From: Methylobrevis pamukkalensis
GTDB taxonomy: Bacteria > Pseudomonadota > Alphaproteobacteria > Rhizobiales > Pleomorphomonadaceae
Assembly: GCF_001720135.1 (NCBI RefSeq)
Contig: NZ_MCRJ01000023.1
Span: 1 to 42,435, forward strand
Reading direction: 5' to 3'
Length of the DNA: 42,435 nt
The position numbers and the translations under genes are program-made. The stretch's first letter is position 1, and each line of letters begins with the position of its first letter. Shown piece by piece: positions 1-9,336 of the stretch. The notes under the pieces are model-generated. The model had not been told where the DNA came from. It saw only the letters and a list, made by a program, of their open reading frames with translations, and made no database searches.

Positions 1-494
1 TAGACCGCCGAGGAATTGTAGTTACCGGCGTGTCCGAGACCGAGCGCGTGACCGATCTCGTGGATGTAGGTCTGATAGGAATACGATGTCAGGCTCGTGC
101 CGTACTTCGTGATGACATTCTTGGAAATGTTGACCGAGGACTGGATGATCTCGCCACCTGCGACGGTCGAATTCGCATAGGCCTTGGGCGCCTCGTCGTC
201 GAAGCGGATCTTCGCGGAGCCGCTGATCACGAAGGTGAAGGTCAGGCCGGACACGGCAGTCCATTCCTGGAGCGCGGCGGTTGCCAGTTTCTGTCCGGCG
301 GCCGTCAGTTTCGAGATGTCCACCGTCAGCGGCTGTCCGTCACTGACGTCGAATGTCCGTTGCGTCTGCTGGCGCGCGGTCCAGAAATCCGTCGTGAGTT
401 GCCTGGCGATCTGCTGGACACTGTAGACCGGCAGGGCTGAGGTCGTCGCCAGCCCGGACGCAGACCCCGCATTGAAGACGATGGCGTCGCGCAT
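1..494 (-). CDS. Serralysin-like M10 metalloprotease, N-terminal part (cut by window edge)
   Basis: The reading frame opens at an ATG at 494 and runs off the window at position 1 with no stop, giving about 164 residues. Its last part reads HEIGHALGLGH followed by AGNYN, which is the HExxHxxGxxH zinc-binding motif of metzincins; the Glu is the catalytic base. This form is typical of serralysins and other M10 peptidases. The N-terminus has no signal peptide, as expected for type I secreted proteases whose export signal and RTX calcium repeats lie at the missing C-terminus. No secretion genes are visible here. It is transcribed away from hppA. The start is not strongly supported because I see no clear ribosome-binding site. 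Family assignment is firm from the motif; secretion is inferred. Confidence 0.85.
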   Translation of the reverse strand, partial: MRDAIVFNAGSASGLATTSALPVYSVQQIARQLTTDFWTARQQTQRTFDVSDGQPLTVDISKLTAAGQKLATAALQEWTAVSGLTFTFVISGSAKIRFDDEAPKAYANSTVAGGEIIQSSVNISKNVITKYGTSLTSYSYQTYIHEIGHALGLGHAGNYNSSAV

Positions 495-865
495 GGATTT
501 GTTTATCCGACGAAGGCGGCCGCGGGACGATGCCGGCCTGCAATTTTCGCACACTGATCTCGGACCGGGTGAAAATCAACACTTGCCGACGTCCCCCGGA
601 CCTGCCCGGTCATCTGCGGTTTTCCCCGGGGGAATTGGCGAAGACAGGGTCTCCAGCTTCGGAAGACGTGCCCCGGCCGCGTCTGCCCGCTCCGCGCGAT
701 GTCGCCGCGGTGCACGCACATGCGATCTCCGCTTGACGCCTTCCGCCCCTCGGCTACCGTGACACTCAGTCCGGCCGCGGCCAAACAATTGTGCCGCAGC
801 AGAAAAAACGAGCCGGATCGGGATTTTCGGGATCGACTTCGGAATCCAGGGAGAGGGACGGAAAC
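495..865. other. Intergenic region between the protease and hppA
   Basis: This 371-base divergent gap contains no credible gene; the short frames in it look like chance open frames. It must hold the promoter of the protease on the minus strand, which I cannot place, and the hppA promoter near 733-760 with a leader of about 100 bases. A palindromic run of C and G around 627-637 was noticed but has no clear role. Confidence 0.6.
733..760 (+). promoter_or_regulatory. Probable hppA promoter
   Basis: TTGACGC at 733-739 is followed after 13 bases by GCTACCGT at 753-760. This fits the alphaproteobacterial housekeeping pattern TTGACGS, 10 to 14 bases, then GCTANAWC described for Caulobacter. It would start transcription roughly 95-100 bases before the hppA ATG. 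The call rests on pattern match only. Confidence 0.4.
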
Positions 866-3004
866 ATGAGTCCACTGTATCTGATCGTGTTCGCGGGGTT
901 GCTTTCCATCGCCTATGGCGTGTGGGCAACCGGCTCGGTGCTGGCGATGGACGCCGGAAGCAAGCGCATGCAGGAAATTGCCGGCGCCATCCAGGAAGGT
1001 GCGCAGGCCTATCTCGCCCGCCAGTACACCACGATCGCGATCGTGGGCGTCGTGATCTTCTTCCTCCTGATCTGGCTGCTGTCGCTGCCCGTGGCGATCG
1101 GCTTCGTGATCGGCGCCGTGCTGTCGGGTCTTGCCGGCTTCATCGGCATGAACGTCTCGGTGCGGGCCAACGTGCGCACCGCGCAGGCCTCCAGCATCAG
1201 CCTCGAGAGCGGCCTCGGCGTCGCCTTCAAGGCCGGCGCCATCACCGGCATGCTGGTGGCGGGCCTCGCACTGCTCGGCGTCGCCGTCTACTTTCTCGTC
1301 CTCACGCAATTCATGGGCTACGCGAGCAACGACCGGCTCGTGATCGACGCGCTGGTGGCGCTCGGCTTCGGCGCCTCGCTGATCTCGATCTTCGCCCGCC
1401 TCGGCGGCGGCATCTTCACCAAGGGCGCCGACGTCGGCGGCGATCTCGTCGGCAAGGTCGAGGCCGGCATTCCGGAGGACGATCCCCGCAACCCGGCGAC
1501 CATTGCCGACAACGTGGGCGACAACGTCGGCGACTGCGCCGGCATGGCGGCCGACCTGTTCGAGACCTATGCGGTGACGGTGGTCGCCACCATGGTGCTC
1601 GCCGCGATCTTCTTCTCCGGACAGGCGGGTCTCGAGGCGTCGATGATCTATCCGCTGGCGATCTGCGGCGCCTGCATCGTCACCTCGATCATCGGCACGT
1701 TCTTCGTGAAGCTCGGCGCCAACAATTCGATCATGGGCGCGCTCTACAAGGGCCTCATCGTCACCGGCGCGCTGTCGGTCGCCGGCCTTGCCCTTGCCAC
1801 CCACACCACCATCGGCTGGGGCGAACTCGGCACGGAGAAGGGCGTCGTCGTCTACGGCAGCAGCCTGTTCGTCTGCGGCCTCGTCGGCCTGCTCGTCACC
1901 GGCCTCCTGGTCTGGATCACGGAATACTACACCGCCACCGGCAAGCGGCCGGTGGTCTCGATTGCCCAGGCCTCGGTCACCGGCCACGGCACCAACGTGA
2001 TTCAGGGCCTTGCGGTCTCGCTGGAGTCCACCGCGCTGCCGGCAATCGTCATCGTCGGCGGCATCATCTCCACCTTCCAGCTCGGCGGCCTCTACGGCAC
2101 GGCGATCGCGGTCACCACCATGCTCGGCATCGCCGGCATGATCGTGGCGCTCGACGCCTTCGGCCCGGTCACCGACAACGCCGGCGGCATCGCCGAAATG
2201 GCCGGCCTGCCGCCGGAGGTGCGCCACACCACCGACGCGCTCGACGCGGTCGGCAACACCACCAAGGCGGTCACCAAGGGCTATGCGATCGGCTCGGCCG
2301 GCCTCGGCGCGCTGGTGCTGTTCGCGGCCTACTCCAACGACCTGGCCTATTTTTCCGCGAACGGGGCGACCTATCCCTATTTCGCGGACATCGGCACGGT
2401 CTCCTTCGACCTCTCCAACCCCTATGTGGTGGCCGGCCTGATCTTCGGCGGCCTCATTCCCTACCTGTTCGGCGGCATCGCGATGACCGCCGTGGGCCGC
2501 GCCGCCGGCGCGGTGGTGGAGGAGGTGCGCCGGCAGTTCCGCGCCGATCCGGGCATCATGAAGGGCACCAGCCGTCCCGACTACGCCCGGGCCGTGGACA
2601 TGCTGACCAAGGCCGCGATCCGGGAGATGATCATCCCGTCGCTGCTGCCGGTGCTGGCGCCGGTCGTCGTCTACTTCGGCGTGCTGGCGATTTCCGGCTC
2701 CAAGGCCTCGGCTTTTGCCGCGCTCGGCGCCTCGCTGCTCGGCGTGATCGTCAACGGCCTGTTCGTTGCCATCTCGATGACCTCGGGCGGCGGCGCCTGG
2801 GACAACGCCAAGAAGAGCTTCGAGGACGGCTTCGTCGACAAGGACGGCGTGCGCCACATGAAGGGCTCGGAGGCGCACAAGGCGTCGGTCACCGGCGACA
2901 CCGTCGGCGATCCCTACAAGGACACGGCGGGCCCCGCCGTCAATCCGGCGATCAAGATCACCAACATCGTGGCGCTGCTGCTGCTGGCGATCCTCGCGCA
3001 CTGA
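866..3004 (+). CDS. hppA: K+-insensitive H+-translocating membrane pyrophosphatase
   Basis: The 712-residue protein hydrolyses cytoplasmic pyrophosphate and pumps protons across the inner membrane, pulling biosynthetic reactions forward and conserving energy. Many hydrophobic helices are visible from the N-terminus on. The substrate-binding signature is intact: [12 protein letters not shown] near residue 180, then [19 protein letters not shown] near residues 206-224. GNTTKA lies near residue 462; Lys at this position, where potassium-dependent enzymes have Ala, marks the potassium-insensitive proton-pumping class. The frame is open further upstream, but the ATG at 866 follows a good purine-rich site (GAGAGGGACGG) and begins the family's usual first helix. 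It precedes bamE, which is convergent, as in other Rhizobiales. Length is normal for the family. Confidence 0.97.
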   Translation: MSPLYLIVFAGLLSIAYGVWATGSVLAMDAGSKRMQEIAGAIQEGAQAYLARQYTTIAIVGVVIFFLLIWLLSLPVAIGFVIGAVLSGLAGFIGMNVSVRANVRTAQASSISLESGLGVAFKAGAITGMLVAGLALLGVAVYFLVLTQFMGYASNDRLVIDALVALGFGASLISIFARLGGGIFTKGADVGGDLVGKVEAGIPEDDPRNPATIADNVGDNVGDCAGMAADLFETYAVTVVATMVLAAIFFSGQAGLEASMIYPLAICGACIVTSIIGTFFVKLGANNSIMGALYKGLIVTGALSVAGLALATHTTIGWGELGTEKGVVVYGSSLFVCGLVGLLVTGLLVWITEYYTATGKRPVVSIAQASVTGHGTNVIQGLAVSLESTALPAIVIVGGIISTFQLGGLYGTAIAVTTMLGIAGMIVALDAFGPVTDNAGGIAEMAGLPPEVRHTTDALDAVGNTTKAVTKGYAIGSAGLGALVLFAAYSNDLAYFSANGATYPYFADIGTVSFDLSNPYVVAGLIFGGLIPYLFGGIAMTAVGRAAGAVVEEVRRQFRADPGIMKGTSRPDYARAVDMLTKAAIREMIIPSLLPVLAPVVVYFGVLAISGSKASAFAALGASLLGVIVNGLFVAISMTSGGGAWDNAKKSFEDGFVDKDGVRHMKGSEAHKASVTGDTVGDPYKDTAGPAVNPAIKITNIVALLLLAILAH

Positions 3005-3010
3005 GCCGGT

Positions 3011-3092
3011 CCGAAGCCCCGACCCGTCGGGGCTTCGGAGCCTTCACGCAGCCCTCGAAACGACGACGGCCGGCGAGATCCTCGCCGGCCGT
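3011..3092. terminator. Two hairpins between convergent hppA and bamE
   Basis: The first stem-loop at 3011-3038 pairs CCGAAGCCCCGA with its complement around a CCCG loop. The second, at 3066-3092, is a perfect 12-base-pair stem with an ATC loop, followed by TTCGC on the plus strand. Both sit between convergent stops, so together they can terminate transcription from both sides. Long U tracts are absent, as is common in high-GC genomes. Confidence 0.7.
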
Positions 3093-3125
3093 TTCGCTGT
3101 CTCTGCGGGGTCGCCGCTGGTCCGG

Positions 3126-3587
3126 TCAGAAGCCGATCGAGGGCGACGAGCCGAGGATCTGGCCGACGAGGGTCAGGTCCTGGCCGCTGGTGCGGGTGCG
3201 GCGGCTGATGAAGTCGAACACCTTGCCGTCCTGCAGGCCATACTGGGCGATCTCGCGCACCGCGCCGCTCTCGTCGAAATAGACGGCGAGCACGCGCTGG
3301 TCGGTGATCGAGCGGCCCATCAGCGGGCTCTCGTCGATCACCTGGGTGATGTAATAGTAGGTCTTGCCGCTGAGGGTCGAGGTGGTGGACGGCGTGCCGA
3401 GCACCAGCAGCACCTGTTCCTCGCTCGATCCGACCGGAACCTGTTCCAGCGCGTTTTCCGGCATGACGAAGCCATGTTGCCTGGGCGGCGAGCCGCAGGC
3501 CGCAAGCGACATCGAGAGGACGAGAGCGAGCGCGGCAACCTTGAGCCCGCCTGCGGTCGAGTCCTTCACCAAGCCACGCTTCGTCAT
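3126..3587 (-). CDS. bamE: Outer membrane assembly lipoprotein BamE (SmpA/OmlA family)
   Basis: This 153-residue lipoprotein belongs to the SmpA/OmlA family, the small accessory subunit of the Bam complex that inserts beta-barrel proteins into the outer membrane. The N-terminus shows a basic region, a hydrophobic stretch and a lipobox ending LAAC, with Cys31 as the lipidated residue. The mature part has the family pattern: a helical segment around VPVGSSEEQVLLVLGTP, then beta strands around KTYYYITQ and VLAVYFDESG. The frame extends 26 residues further upstream, but the ATG at 3587 is preceded by GGGAGACAGGA and directly starts the signal peptide. It faces hppA and diverges from the cbp3-like gene. 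Confidence 0.9.
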   Translation of the reverse strand: MTKRGLVKDSTAGGLKVAALALVLSMSLAACGSPPRQHGFVMPENALEQVPVGSSEEQVLLVLGTPSTTSTLSGKTYYYITQVIDESPLMGRSITDQRVLAVYFDESGAVREIAQYGLQDGKVFDFISRRTRTSGQDLTLVGQILGSSPSIGF

Positions 3588-3720
3588 TCCTGTCTCCCGC
3601 CCGTTGATCCGGATATGCAGCTTGGCAATCTGCCTAGCCTGCGTTACGTCACAAAGCAATCTCATCGACCATCGACAAGGCCCGTGTACGGCCTCGCGAG
3701 TTATCCATGATTCTTGCTTT

Positions 3721-3749
3721 TTGCGCCGCCCCAGAACCTCGGCTACCGT
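3721..3749 (+). promoter_or_regulatory. Possible promoter of the cbp3-yceD-plsX-fabH run
   Basis: TTGCGCC at 3721-3727 is followed after 14 bases by GCTACCGT at 3742-3749. The -10 part is identical to that proposed for hppA, including the preceding CCTCG. The -35 part is weaker. The distance to the ATG at 3772 is 22 bases, so the leader would be very short. Confidence 0.33.
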
Positions 3750-3771
3750 TGAGCGCCTCTATGGCGCGATC

Positions 3772-4276
3772 ATGACGGCAACCCGGCTTCCGCGCTTCTA
3801 CACGGATTTCGGTGTGGCCGACACGGTGGAGGGCCGTTTCGATCTGCTGATGCTCAACGTCAGCCTCGTCGTGCGCCGCCTGAACCGGGAGAACGGGGGC
3901 GACCGCGAGGCGGCCCGCGAACTGACCGAGGCGTTCTTTGCCGACATGGATCGCACCATCGAGAGATGGGAATCGGTGACCTGTCGGTGCCCAAGCGGAT
4001 GAAGAAGATCTCCGGGGCCTTCTTCGGCCGCTTCACGGTCTACGACAAGGCGCTCGCCGCCTCCGATGGGGCGCGCTGTCCGAGGCGATCGCCCGCAACG
4101 TCTTCGACGGCGCGGACGCCGGCACGCACGCGCCGGCCCTTGCGGCCTATGCCGCCGAGGCCGCGGCACGGCTCGATGCGATGGGGCCGGAACGGATCCT
4201 TTCGGCCGATTTCGTGTTTCCCGTACCGGGGCCAGAGGCCGACGGGGTCCGGTCGTCCGGGCTGCCGGGCTCCTGA
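3772..4276 (+). CDS. Ubiquinol-cytochrome c chaperone family protein (CBP3-like), frameshifted in this sequence
   Basis: The family supports assembly of the cytochrome bc1 complex; mitochondrial CBP3 is the founding member. The gene starts with MTATRLPRFYTDFGVADT and reads into DMDRTIE, then the frame breaks at about 3961-3965. It resumes as MGIGDLSVPKRMKKISGAFFGR, the strongest family signature, breaks again at about 4071-4074, and resumes as LSEAIARNVFDG through to a TGA at 4274. One added G at each site (GAGAG to GAGGAG, GGGCGCG to GGGCGGCG) restores one continuous protein of 168 residues. Both breaks look like sequencing errors, since the residues on either side are conserved. It lies 30 bases before yceD, as in many Alphaproteobacteria. 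If the breaks were real the gene would be dead. Confidence 0.82.
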
Positions 4277-4306
4277 TCCCGAAGCGAGTTCTCCAAGGTG
4301 ACGACA

Positions 4307-4861
4307 ATGAAGCGTCCGACGCGATTTCCCTTTTCCCGGCCCGTCTCCGTGGCAAACCTGCCCGGCAAGGGCCAGCGCGTCCGGATCGAGGCCAGCGCGG
4401 ACGAGGGCGCGGCGCTGGCCTCCGATCTCGGAATCCTTGGCGTCTCGGCCCTGTCGGCCGAGCTCGAAGTCTATCCGTTTCGCAGCAGCGGCGTCAGGGT
4501 GAGGGGGCATCTCTCCGCCCGCGTCACCCAGAGCTGCGTGATCACGCTGGAGCCGGTTGACCAGACCGTCGAGGAGGACATCGACCTGCGCTTCCTGCCG
4601 GAGAGCGAGATCAAGGCGACGCCGGTGGAGATCGACATCGATCCGGAGGCCGAGGATCCGCCGGAGCCGCTGCCCCACGGCGATTTCGACCTCGGCCAGA
4701 TCGTCGCCGAACACCTTGCGCTGGGTCTCGATCCCTATCCCCGCAAGGAGGGGGTGGCCTTTGCCGAGGGCGACGGCGAGACAGCCGGCGAAGAAGAACC
4801 GCCGAAAGCGTCGCCCTTCGCGCGGCTCAAGGCGCTGCGCGACACGCCGGACGAGGCGTGA
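4307..4861 (+). CDS. YceD family protein (DUF177)
   Basis: This is a 184-residue member of the YceD/DUF177 family, which in bacteria is found next to rpmF, plsX or fabH and in E. coli has been linked to 23S rRNA maturation. The conserved centre is visible: a strand-rich region with RVRGHLSARVTQSC and ITLEPV, where the Cys is the single remaining family cysteine, then an acidic stretch DIDPEAEDPPEPLP. The tail is acidic and Pro/Lys-rich and ends FARLKALRDT, as usual in the family. A GTG nine bases upstream is in frame, but the ATG at 4307 has AAGG at a suitable distance. It sits between the cbp3-like gene and plsX, probably in the same transcript. Its role here is inferred from the family only. 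Confidence 0.88.
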   Translation: MKRPTRFPFSRPVSVANLPGKGQRVRIEASADEGAALASDLGILGVSALSAELEVYPFRSSGVRVRGHLSARVTQSCVITLEPVDQTVEEDIDLRFLPESEIKATPVEIDIDPEAEDPPEPLPHGDFDLGQIVAEHLALGLDPYPRKEGVAFAEGDGETAGEEEPPKASPFARLKALRDTPDEA

Positions 4862-4991
4862 GGCCGAACATGGCCGCATGTGACCCCAGGGTGATGATGA
4901 GTTTCGAAGGGCTATTGTGTCCCGGCGCGAAGCTTGTATCTTCGCGGCGCCTTTCGAGGGCGGTGTGCATTCAACGGACAACTGGCAGGAC

Positions 4992-6056
4992 ATGGCGCAG
5001 ACGATGATGATTTCCGTCGACGCCATGGGCGGCGACCACGGTCCGCCGGTGGTGATCGCCGGATGCGAGCAGCTGCTGCTGCGACGTCCGGACGTGCGCT
5101 TCCTGCTGTTCGGCGACGAGACGGCGATCGGGGCCGTGCTTGCGGCCCATCCGAAACTTGCCGCCGCGTCCGAGGTTCGTCACTGCACCGTGGCGATCGC
5201 GATGGACGACAAGCCGAGCCAGGCGCTGCGCGCCGGCCGCGGCAAGTCCAGCATGTGGCGCGCCGTCGACGCGGTGAAGATCGGCGATGCGCAGGTCGCC
5301 GTCTCGGCCGGCAACACCGGCGCGCTGATGGCGATGTCGAAATTCTGCCTCAGGACCCTGCCAAGCATCGAGCGTCCGGCGATCGCGGCGATCTGGCCGA
5401 CCCTGCGCGGCGAATCCATCGTGCTCGATGTGGGCGCCACGATCGGGGCTGATGCCCAGCAGCTCGTCGACTTCGCCGTGATGGGCGGGGCGATGGCGCG
5501 GGCGCTGTTCCACATCGAGCGCCCGTCGATCGGCCTGCTCAACATCGGCGCCGAGGAAGTGAAGGGGCTCGACGAGGTCCGCACCGCCGGCGCCATGCTG
5601 CGCGATGCCAATCTCACGACGATCGCCTACGGCGGTTTCGTCGAGGGCGACGACATCGGCCAGGGCAAGGTCGACGTGGTCGTCACGGAAGGATTTGTCG
5701 GCAACATCGCGCTGAAGACCGCCGAAGGCACGGCGCGGCAGGTCGGTTCCTATCTGCGCGCCGCCATGAGCCGCACGCTGATGGCGAAGATCGGCTATTT
5801 CTTCGCCCGCGACGCCTTCAACCGGCTTCGGGCCAAGATGGATCCCCGCAAGCTCAACGGCGGCGTGTTCCTCGGCCTCAACGGCATCGTCATCAAGAGC
5901 CACGGCGGCACCGATGCCGAGGGCTTTGCCAGCGCGCTCGATCTCGCCTACCAGATGGCGCGCAACGACCTTCAGTCCAAGATCAGATCGGATCTCGAGG
6001 ACTATCATCGTGGAAAGTTCGGCGGACTTGGGGCCGAACCTGAGAGGATGTCTTGA
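4992..6056 (+). CDS. plsX: Phosphate acyltransferase PlsX
   Basis: PlsX makes acyl-phosphate from acyl-ACP for the first step of phospholipid synthesis, acting peripherally at the membrane. The 354-residue protein starts [18 protein letters not shown], the standard N-terminus, and contains [10 protein letters not shown] and [18 protein letters not shown], which form the active-site region, plus [19 protein letters not shown] near the C-terminal half. The open frame continues 25 codons upstream, but only the ATG at 4992 gives the family N-terminus. The stop overlaps the fabH start, so the two are translationally coupled. The order yceD-plsX-fabH is classical for Rhizobiales. Confidence 0.97.
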   Translation: MAQTMMISVDAMGGDHGPPVVIAGCEQLLLRRPDVRFLLFGDETAIGAVLAAHPKLAAASEVRHCTVAIAMDDKPSQALRAGRGKSSMWRAVDAVKIGDAQVAVSAGNTGALMAMSKFCLRTLPSIERPAIAAIWPTLRGESIVLDVGATIGADAQQLVDFAVMGGAMARALFHIERPSIGLLNIGAEEVKGLDEVRTAGAMLRDANLTTIAYGGFVEGDDIGQGKVDVVVTEGFVGNIALKTAEGTARQVGSYLRAAMSRTLMAKIGYFFARDAFNRLRAKMDPRKLNGGVFLGLNGIVIKSHGGTDAEGFASALDLAYQMARNDLQSKIRSDLEDYHRGKFGGLGAEPERMS

Positions 6057-7030
6057 ACTCTTTGAAAACCGTCGTTCTCGGGACGGGAAGCTATCTCCCC
6101 GAGCGGGTAGTCACCAATGACGATCTGTCCAAGATCGTCGAGACCTCCGACGAGTGGATCGTCCAGCGGACCGGCATCCGGGAGCGTCATATCGCGGCCG
6201 AGGGCGAGACGACGGGCGATCTCGCCGTCGCGGCGGCGATGCAGGCGATGGAGGCGGCGGGCGTCACGGCCGCGGACATCGACCTCGTGATCCTCGCCAC
6301 GTCGACCCCCGACAACACCTTCCCCTCGACGGCAACGCAGGTGCAGGCCCGGCTCGGCATCACCCGCGGCGCGGCCTTCGACCTCCAGGCAGTCTGCTCG
6401 GGCTTCGTCTATGCGCTGACCACCGCCGATTCCATGCTGCAGACGGGTGTTGCCACCCGTGCGCTGGTGATCGGCTCGGAAACCTTCTCGCGCATCGTCG
6501 ACTGGACCGACCGGACGACCTGCGTCCTGTTCGGCGACGGCGCGGGCGCCTTTGTGGTCGAGGCCCGGGCGGACGCGGACAATCCGGAGGGGCGCGGCGT
6601 CGTCTCCTGCCACCTGCGCTCCGACGGACGTCACAAGGACAAGCTCTACGTCGACGGTGGTCCATCCTCCACAGGGACGGTCGGTCACCTGCGCATGGAG
6701 GGCCGCGAGGTCTACAAGTTCGCGGTCGCCGCCGTCACCGACGTGATCGAGGACGCCTTTGCCGCCACCGGCGAAAGCGCCGAGACGATCGACTGGTTCG
6801 TGCCGCACCAGGCCAACCGGCGCATCATCGAGGGCTCGGCCAGGAAGCTCGGCATCGCGCCGGAAAAGACCGTGCTGACCGTGGACCGCCACGGCAACAC
6901 CTCGGCCGCGTCGATCCCGCTGGCGGTGGACACCGCCGTGCGCGACGGTCGGATCCGCGAGGGTCACATGGTGCTGCTCGAGGCCATGGGCGGCGGCTTC
7001 ACCTGGGGTGCCGTTCTCGTTCGCTGGTGA
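6053..7030 (+). CDS. fabH: Beta-ketoacyl-ACP synthase III
   Basis: FabH condenses acetyl-CoA with malonyl-ACP to start fatty acid synthesis. The 325-residue protein has the complete Cys-His-Asn triad: Cys115 in QAVCSGF, His252 in VPHQANRR and Asn282 in GNTSAAS. The C-terminal glycine-rich [13 protein letters not shown] is typical. Translation appears to start at a TTG at 6053 that overlaps the plsX stop in the sequence ATGTCTTGA; the first residues [16 protein letters not shown] fit FabH, and GAGAGGA lies upstream. Coupled translation after plsX explains the weak start codon. Confidence 0.96.
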   Translation: MNSLKTVVLGTGSYLPERVVTNDDLSKIVETSDEWIVQRTGIRERHIAAEGETTGDLAVAAAMQAMEAAGVTAADIDLVILATSTPDNTFPSTATQVQARLGITRGAAFDLQAVCSGFVYALTTADSMLQTGVATRALVIGSETFSRIVDWTDRTTCVLFGDGAGAFVVEARADADNPEGRGVVSCHLRSDGRHKDKLYVDGGPSSTGTVGHLRMEGREVYKFAVAAVTDVIEDAFAATGESAETIDWFVPHQANRRIIEGSARKLGIAPEKTVLTVDRHGNTSAASIPLAVDTAVRDGRIREGHMVLLEAMGGGFTWGAVLVRW

Positions 7031-7127
7031 ACAATCAAGCAGGATTGCTGCGGGCCGACCACATGTGCCGGCCAGAGGCAACGTATTTCCGGCACCGGCG
7101 AGCGGTGGCGGTATGTAATTGATGATG

Positions 7128-7156
7128 TTGACCTAGACCGCGGGGCGTCATACCGT
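7128..7156 (+). promoter_or_regulatory. Possible ihfA promoter
   Basis: TTGACC at 7128-7133 is followed after 17 bases by TACCGT at 7151-7156, in the 183-base gap between fabH and ihfA. The -10 hexamer is the same as in the proposed hppA and cbp3 promoters. Support is by pattern only. Confidence 0.35.
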
Positions 7157-7213
7157 TCGGCCACTGGTTCTGCGACCAGGAAGCGGCAATTCCAACGAAA
7201 AGTGAGTGGCGCA

Positions 7214-7537
7214 ATGGGGGGCAAGACCGTCACACGTGCCGACCTCTGCGAAGCCGTCTACCAGAACGTCGGACTCTCGAGGACCGAGTCCGCCGAACTC
7301 GTGGAAGCGGTCCTGCGCGAGATCTCGGACTGCCTGGTTTCGGGCGAGTCGGTGAAGCTGTCGTCCTTCGGCACGTTCAACGTGCGCTCGAAGACCGAAC
7401 GCATCGGCCGCAACCCGAAGACCGGCGAAGAGGTGCCCATCCTTCCGCGCCGCGTGCTGGTGTTCAAGCCGAGCAACGTGCTCAAGGATCATGTCAACGG
7501 CATCACCGGCAGCGAAGCTGCCGGCGAAGACGACTGA
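7214..7537 (+). CDS. ihfA: Integration host factor subunit alpha
   Basis: IHF-alpha pairs with IHF-beta to bend DNA at specific sites and shape transcription, including at sigma-54 promoters. The 107-residue protein has the HU/IHF fold signatures: [24 protein letters not shown] helices (in two parts), then [14 protein letters not shown] and the DNA-arm sequence [14 protein letters not shown]. The conserved arm proline is present in RNPKTG. A GTG four codons upstream is in frame, but [11 protein letters not shown] is the usual N-terminus. The C-terminal acidic tail EAAGEDD is normal for alphaproteobacterial forms. It is followed after 92 bases by a MerR gene, a conserved pair in the class. Confidence 0.96.
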   Translation: MGGKTVTRADLCEAVYQNVGLSRTESAELVEAVLREISDCLVSGESVKLSSFGTFNVRSKTERIGRNPKTGEEVPILPRRVLVFKPSNVLKDHVNGITGSEAAGEDD

Positions 7538-7629
7538 GTCGCGGGCGGGACATCGGCGGCCCCGACCATGTTGACGCCGGAACGCCCGGCATTCCGCCTG
7601 CGATCATCGACGAATTCTGTGGATAGACT

Positions 7630-8430
7630 TTGGAAAAGCGACCGGACGCGTTCCGAACGATCAGCGAAGTCGCCGAGGAACTCGATCTTCCTCAGCATGT
7701 CCTGCGCTTCTGGGAAACCCGTTTCAGCCAGATCCGCCCGCTCAAACGCGGCGGCGGGCGACGCTATTATCGGCCCGAAGACCTCGACCTCCTGCGCGGC
7801 ATCCGCCATCTCCTCTACGGTCAGGGGTTTACCATCAAGGGTGTTCAGCGCATCCTGAAGGAACAGGGCGTGCACTACGTCATGGAGATCTGGCGCAACC
7901 CCGGCGCGATCCTGCCGGCGGGGGCCGCCGACACGGACGAGGCAGAGGATGCTGGCGCCATGAAATCGCCGTCCGCGCCGAAAGGCCAGGGAGCGGCTCC
8001 TGCCGTGCCCGAACGACCGGCATTCTCCGAGCGGCGGATGTCGTTTCCCTCCGCCGACGACGACGAGCCCGAGGCGCAGACCTATCCCGAACGGCCGGAC
8101 TCCGACCGTCCCTCGTCGGAGCGTGATCTTCTCGGCTACGCCAAGCCCTCGCGCGTCGACACGGGGCGAGGTGCCCCGGCGGCGGCGGCGCAGCCGGTTT
8201 CCGTTCCGTCCCCGGCCGACGACGAGCCGCTTCCCGCCGGCATCCTGCCCGACGATGCGCCGGTGCGCTCCGGCTTCCGCTTCATGGACCGCCTGCGCGG
8301 CGGTGGCAGTGGAAATGTCGGCTCGGAGCCCCAGGGCAGCGGTGCCCTGTCGCGCGACGACATCCGCCGGCTGCAGTCGACGCTGTTCGAACTGCTCGAG
8401 TGCAAGCGGGTGCTCGACCAGACCCGCTGA
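7630..8430 (+). CDS. MerR family transcriptional regulator
   Basis: The 266-residue protein starts at a TTG ([18 protein letters not shown]). Residues about 8-75 form the MerR winged helix: [20 protein letters not shown], the [15 protein letters not shown] wing and [15 protein letters not shown]. After residue 85 the protein is a long Pro-, Ala- and Asp-rich low-complexity region, with a final helix [21 protein letters not shown] that may serve as dimerisation or contact helix. There is no conserved cysteine pattern for metal sensing. This MerR gene follows ihfA throughout Rhizobiales, but its regulon is not known to me. The tRNA-Pro gene sometimes found after it is not present here. Confidence 0.9.
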   Translation: MEKRPDAFRTISEVAEELDLPQHVLRFWETRFSQIRPLKRGGGRRYYRPEDLDLLRGIRHLLYGQGFTIKGVQRILKEQGVHYVMEIWRNPGAILPAGAADTDEAEDAGAMKSPSAPKGQGAAPAVPERPAFSERRMSFPSADDDEPEAQTYPERPDSDRPSSERDLLGYAKPSRVDTGRGAPAAAAQPVSVPSPADDEPLPAGILPDDAPVRSGFRFMDRLRGGGSGNVGSEPQGSGALSRDDIRRLQSTLFELLECKRVLDQTR

Positions 8431-8528
8431 CCTTTCCGCCCTTCGGGCCGGATCGCGGGGCAGGGCGGCACGTGCCTGGGATGGCCTTGCGACCTGGCCG
8501 GTTGGGCGCCCGTGCGAGGAACCTCCCC

Positions 8529-9188
8529 ATGACCGATCTTCCCGTGTCTTTTTCCGACGAGCTGCGCAACCTCTGCGCGGACGACTGGCGCGCGGCGACG
8601 GAGCACCGCTTCGTCGACGAGCTTCTGGCCGGCACCGTCGACCCCGACGTGATGCGCGCCTATCTCGTCCAGGACTACCAGTTCATCGACGGCTTCGTGG
8701 CCCTCCTGGGTTCGGCGATCGCCAACGCCGACCATTTTGCTTCGCGGCTCGCCATCGCCCGCTTTCTGGCCATGATCACCAGCGACGAGAACACCTATTT
8801 CGTGCGCGCCTTCGATGCGCTGGGCGTCAGCGAGGCCGACCGCTTTGCCCCGCAGCTGGCGGCACCCACCGCCGATTTTCAGGCGCTGATGGCGCGGGCC
8901 ACCGCCGGCGGGTCCTATGTCCGCTGCCTCGCCGTGCTGGTGGTGGCCGAGTGGCTGTACATGAGCTGGGCGCAGCGCCGGACCGGCCCGCTGCCCGCCG
9001 ATTTCGTCCATGCCGAGTGGATCACGCTGCACGACAACGCCTATTTCAACGAGGTCGTCGGCTGGCTGCGGTCCGAACTCGACCGGGCCGCCGGCAACGC
9101 CAGCGAGGCCGAGCGCGAGATTGCCGCCGCGCTGTTCACCGAGGCGGTGGCGCTGGAGCGCGCCTTCTTCGATCACCTCTACGCGTGA
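8529..9188 (+). CDS. tenA: TenA family protein, thiamine pyrimidine salvage (TenA_E type)
   Basis: TenA enzymes hydrolyse aminopyrimidine breakdown products of thiamine so the pyrimidine can be reused. The 219-residue all-helical protein carries DYQFIDGFVALLGSAI near residues 43-58 and ENTYFVRAF, both typical. At the catalytic position where classical TenA has Cys in PCYWLY, this protein reads VAEWLY, so the nucleophile Cys is absent. That fits the TenA_E subgroup, which uses Glu and prefers different substrates, probably formylaminopyrimidine. The ATG at 8529 was chosen over an earlier in-frame start because it opens the family N-terminus. No other thiamine gene or TPP riboswitch is visible nearby. 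Confidence 0.85.
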   Translation: MTDLPVSFSDELRNLCADDWRAATEHRFVDELLAGTVDPDVMRAYLVQDYQFIDGFVALLGSAIANADHFASRLAIARFLAMITSDENTYFVRAFDALGVSEADRFAPQLAAPTADFQALMARATAGGSYVRCLAVLVVAEWLYMSWAQRRTGPLPADFVHAEWITLHDNAYFNEVVGWLRSELDRAAGNASEAEREIAAALFTEAVALERAFFDHLYA

Positions 9189-9214
9189 GGGTTGCCTGCA
9201 CCTGATCGCCGCGC

Positions 9215-9239
9215 CATGCAGCCTCCCGGCTGCTGCATG
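9215..9239. terminator. Hairpin after tenA
   Basis: CATGCAGC at 9215-9222 pairs perfectly with GCTGCATG at 9232-9239 across a nine-base loop, 27 bases after the tenA stop. No U tract follows. It could be a terminator or simply a leader structure of the next gene. Confidence 0.35.
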
Positions 9240-9336
9240 ATCACGAAATCGTGTGCCGCATCGCGGCCACGGGCGGGGCTATGACGGGTGCGGCTGCGAC
9301 ATGGCAGCGCACCTGGGACGCAAGAGGGGCTGGCGC

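Noticed and set aside
503..3001. 832-codon open frame antisense to hppA
   Set aside because: It is very rich in Arg, Asp, Gly and Ala, has no conserved motif and mirrors the codon bias of hppA; long antisense frames are common in GC-rich DNA. Similar antisense frames over most other genes were dropped for the same reason.
8431..8528. Search for a tRNA-Pro gene or a TPP riboswitch between merR and tenA
   Set aside because: No cloverleaf, no CCA end and no conserved CTGAGA-type riboswitch core were found in the gap.
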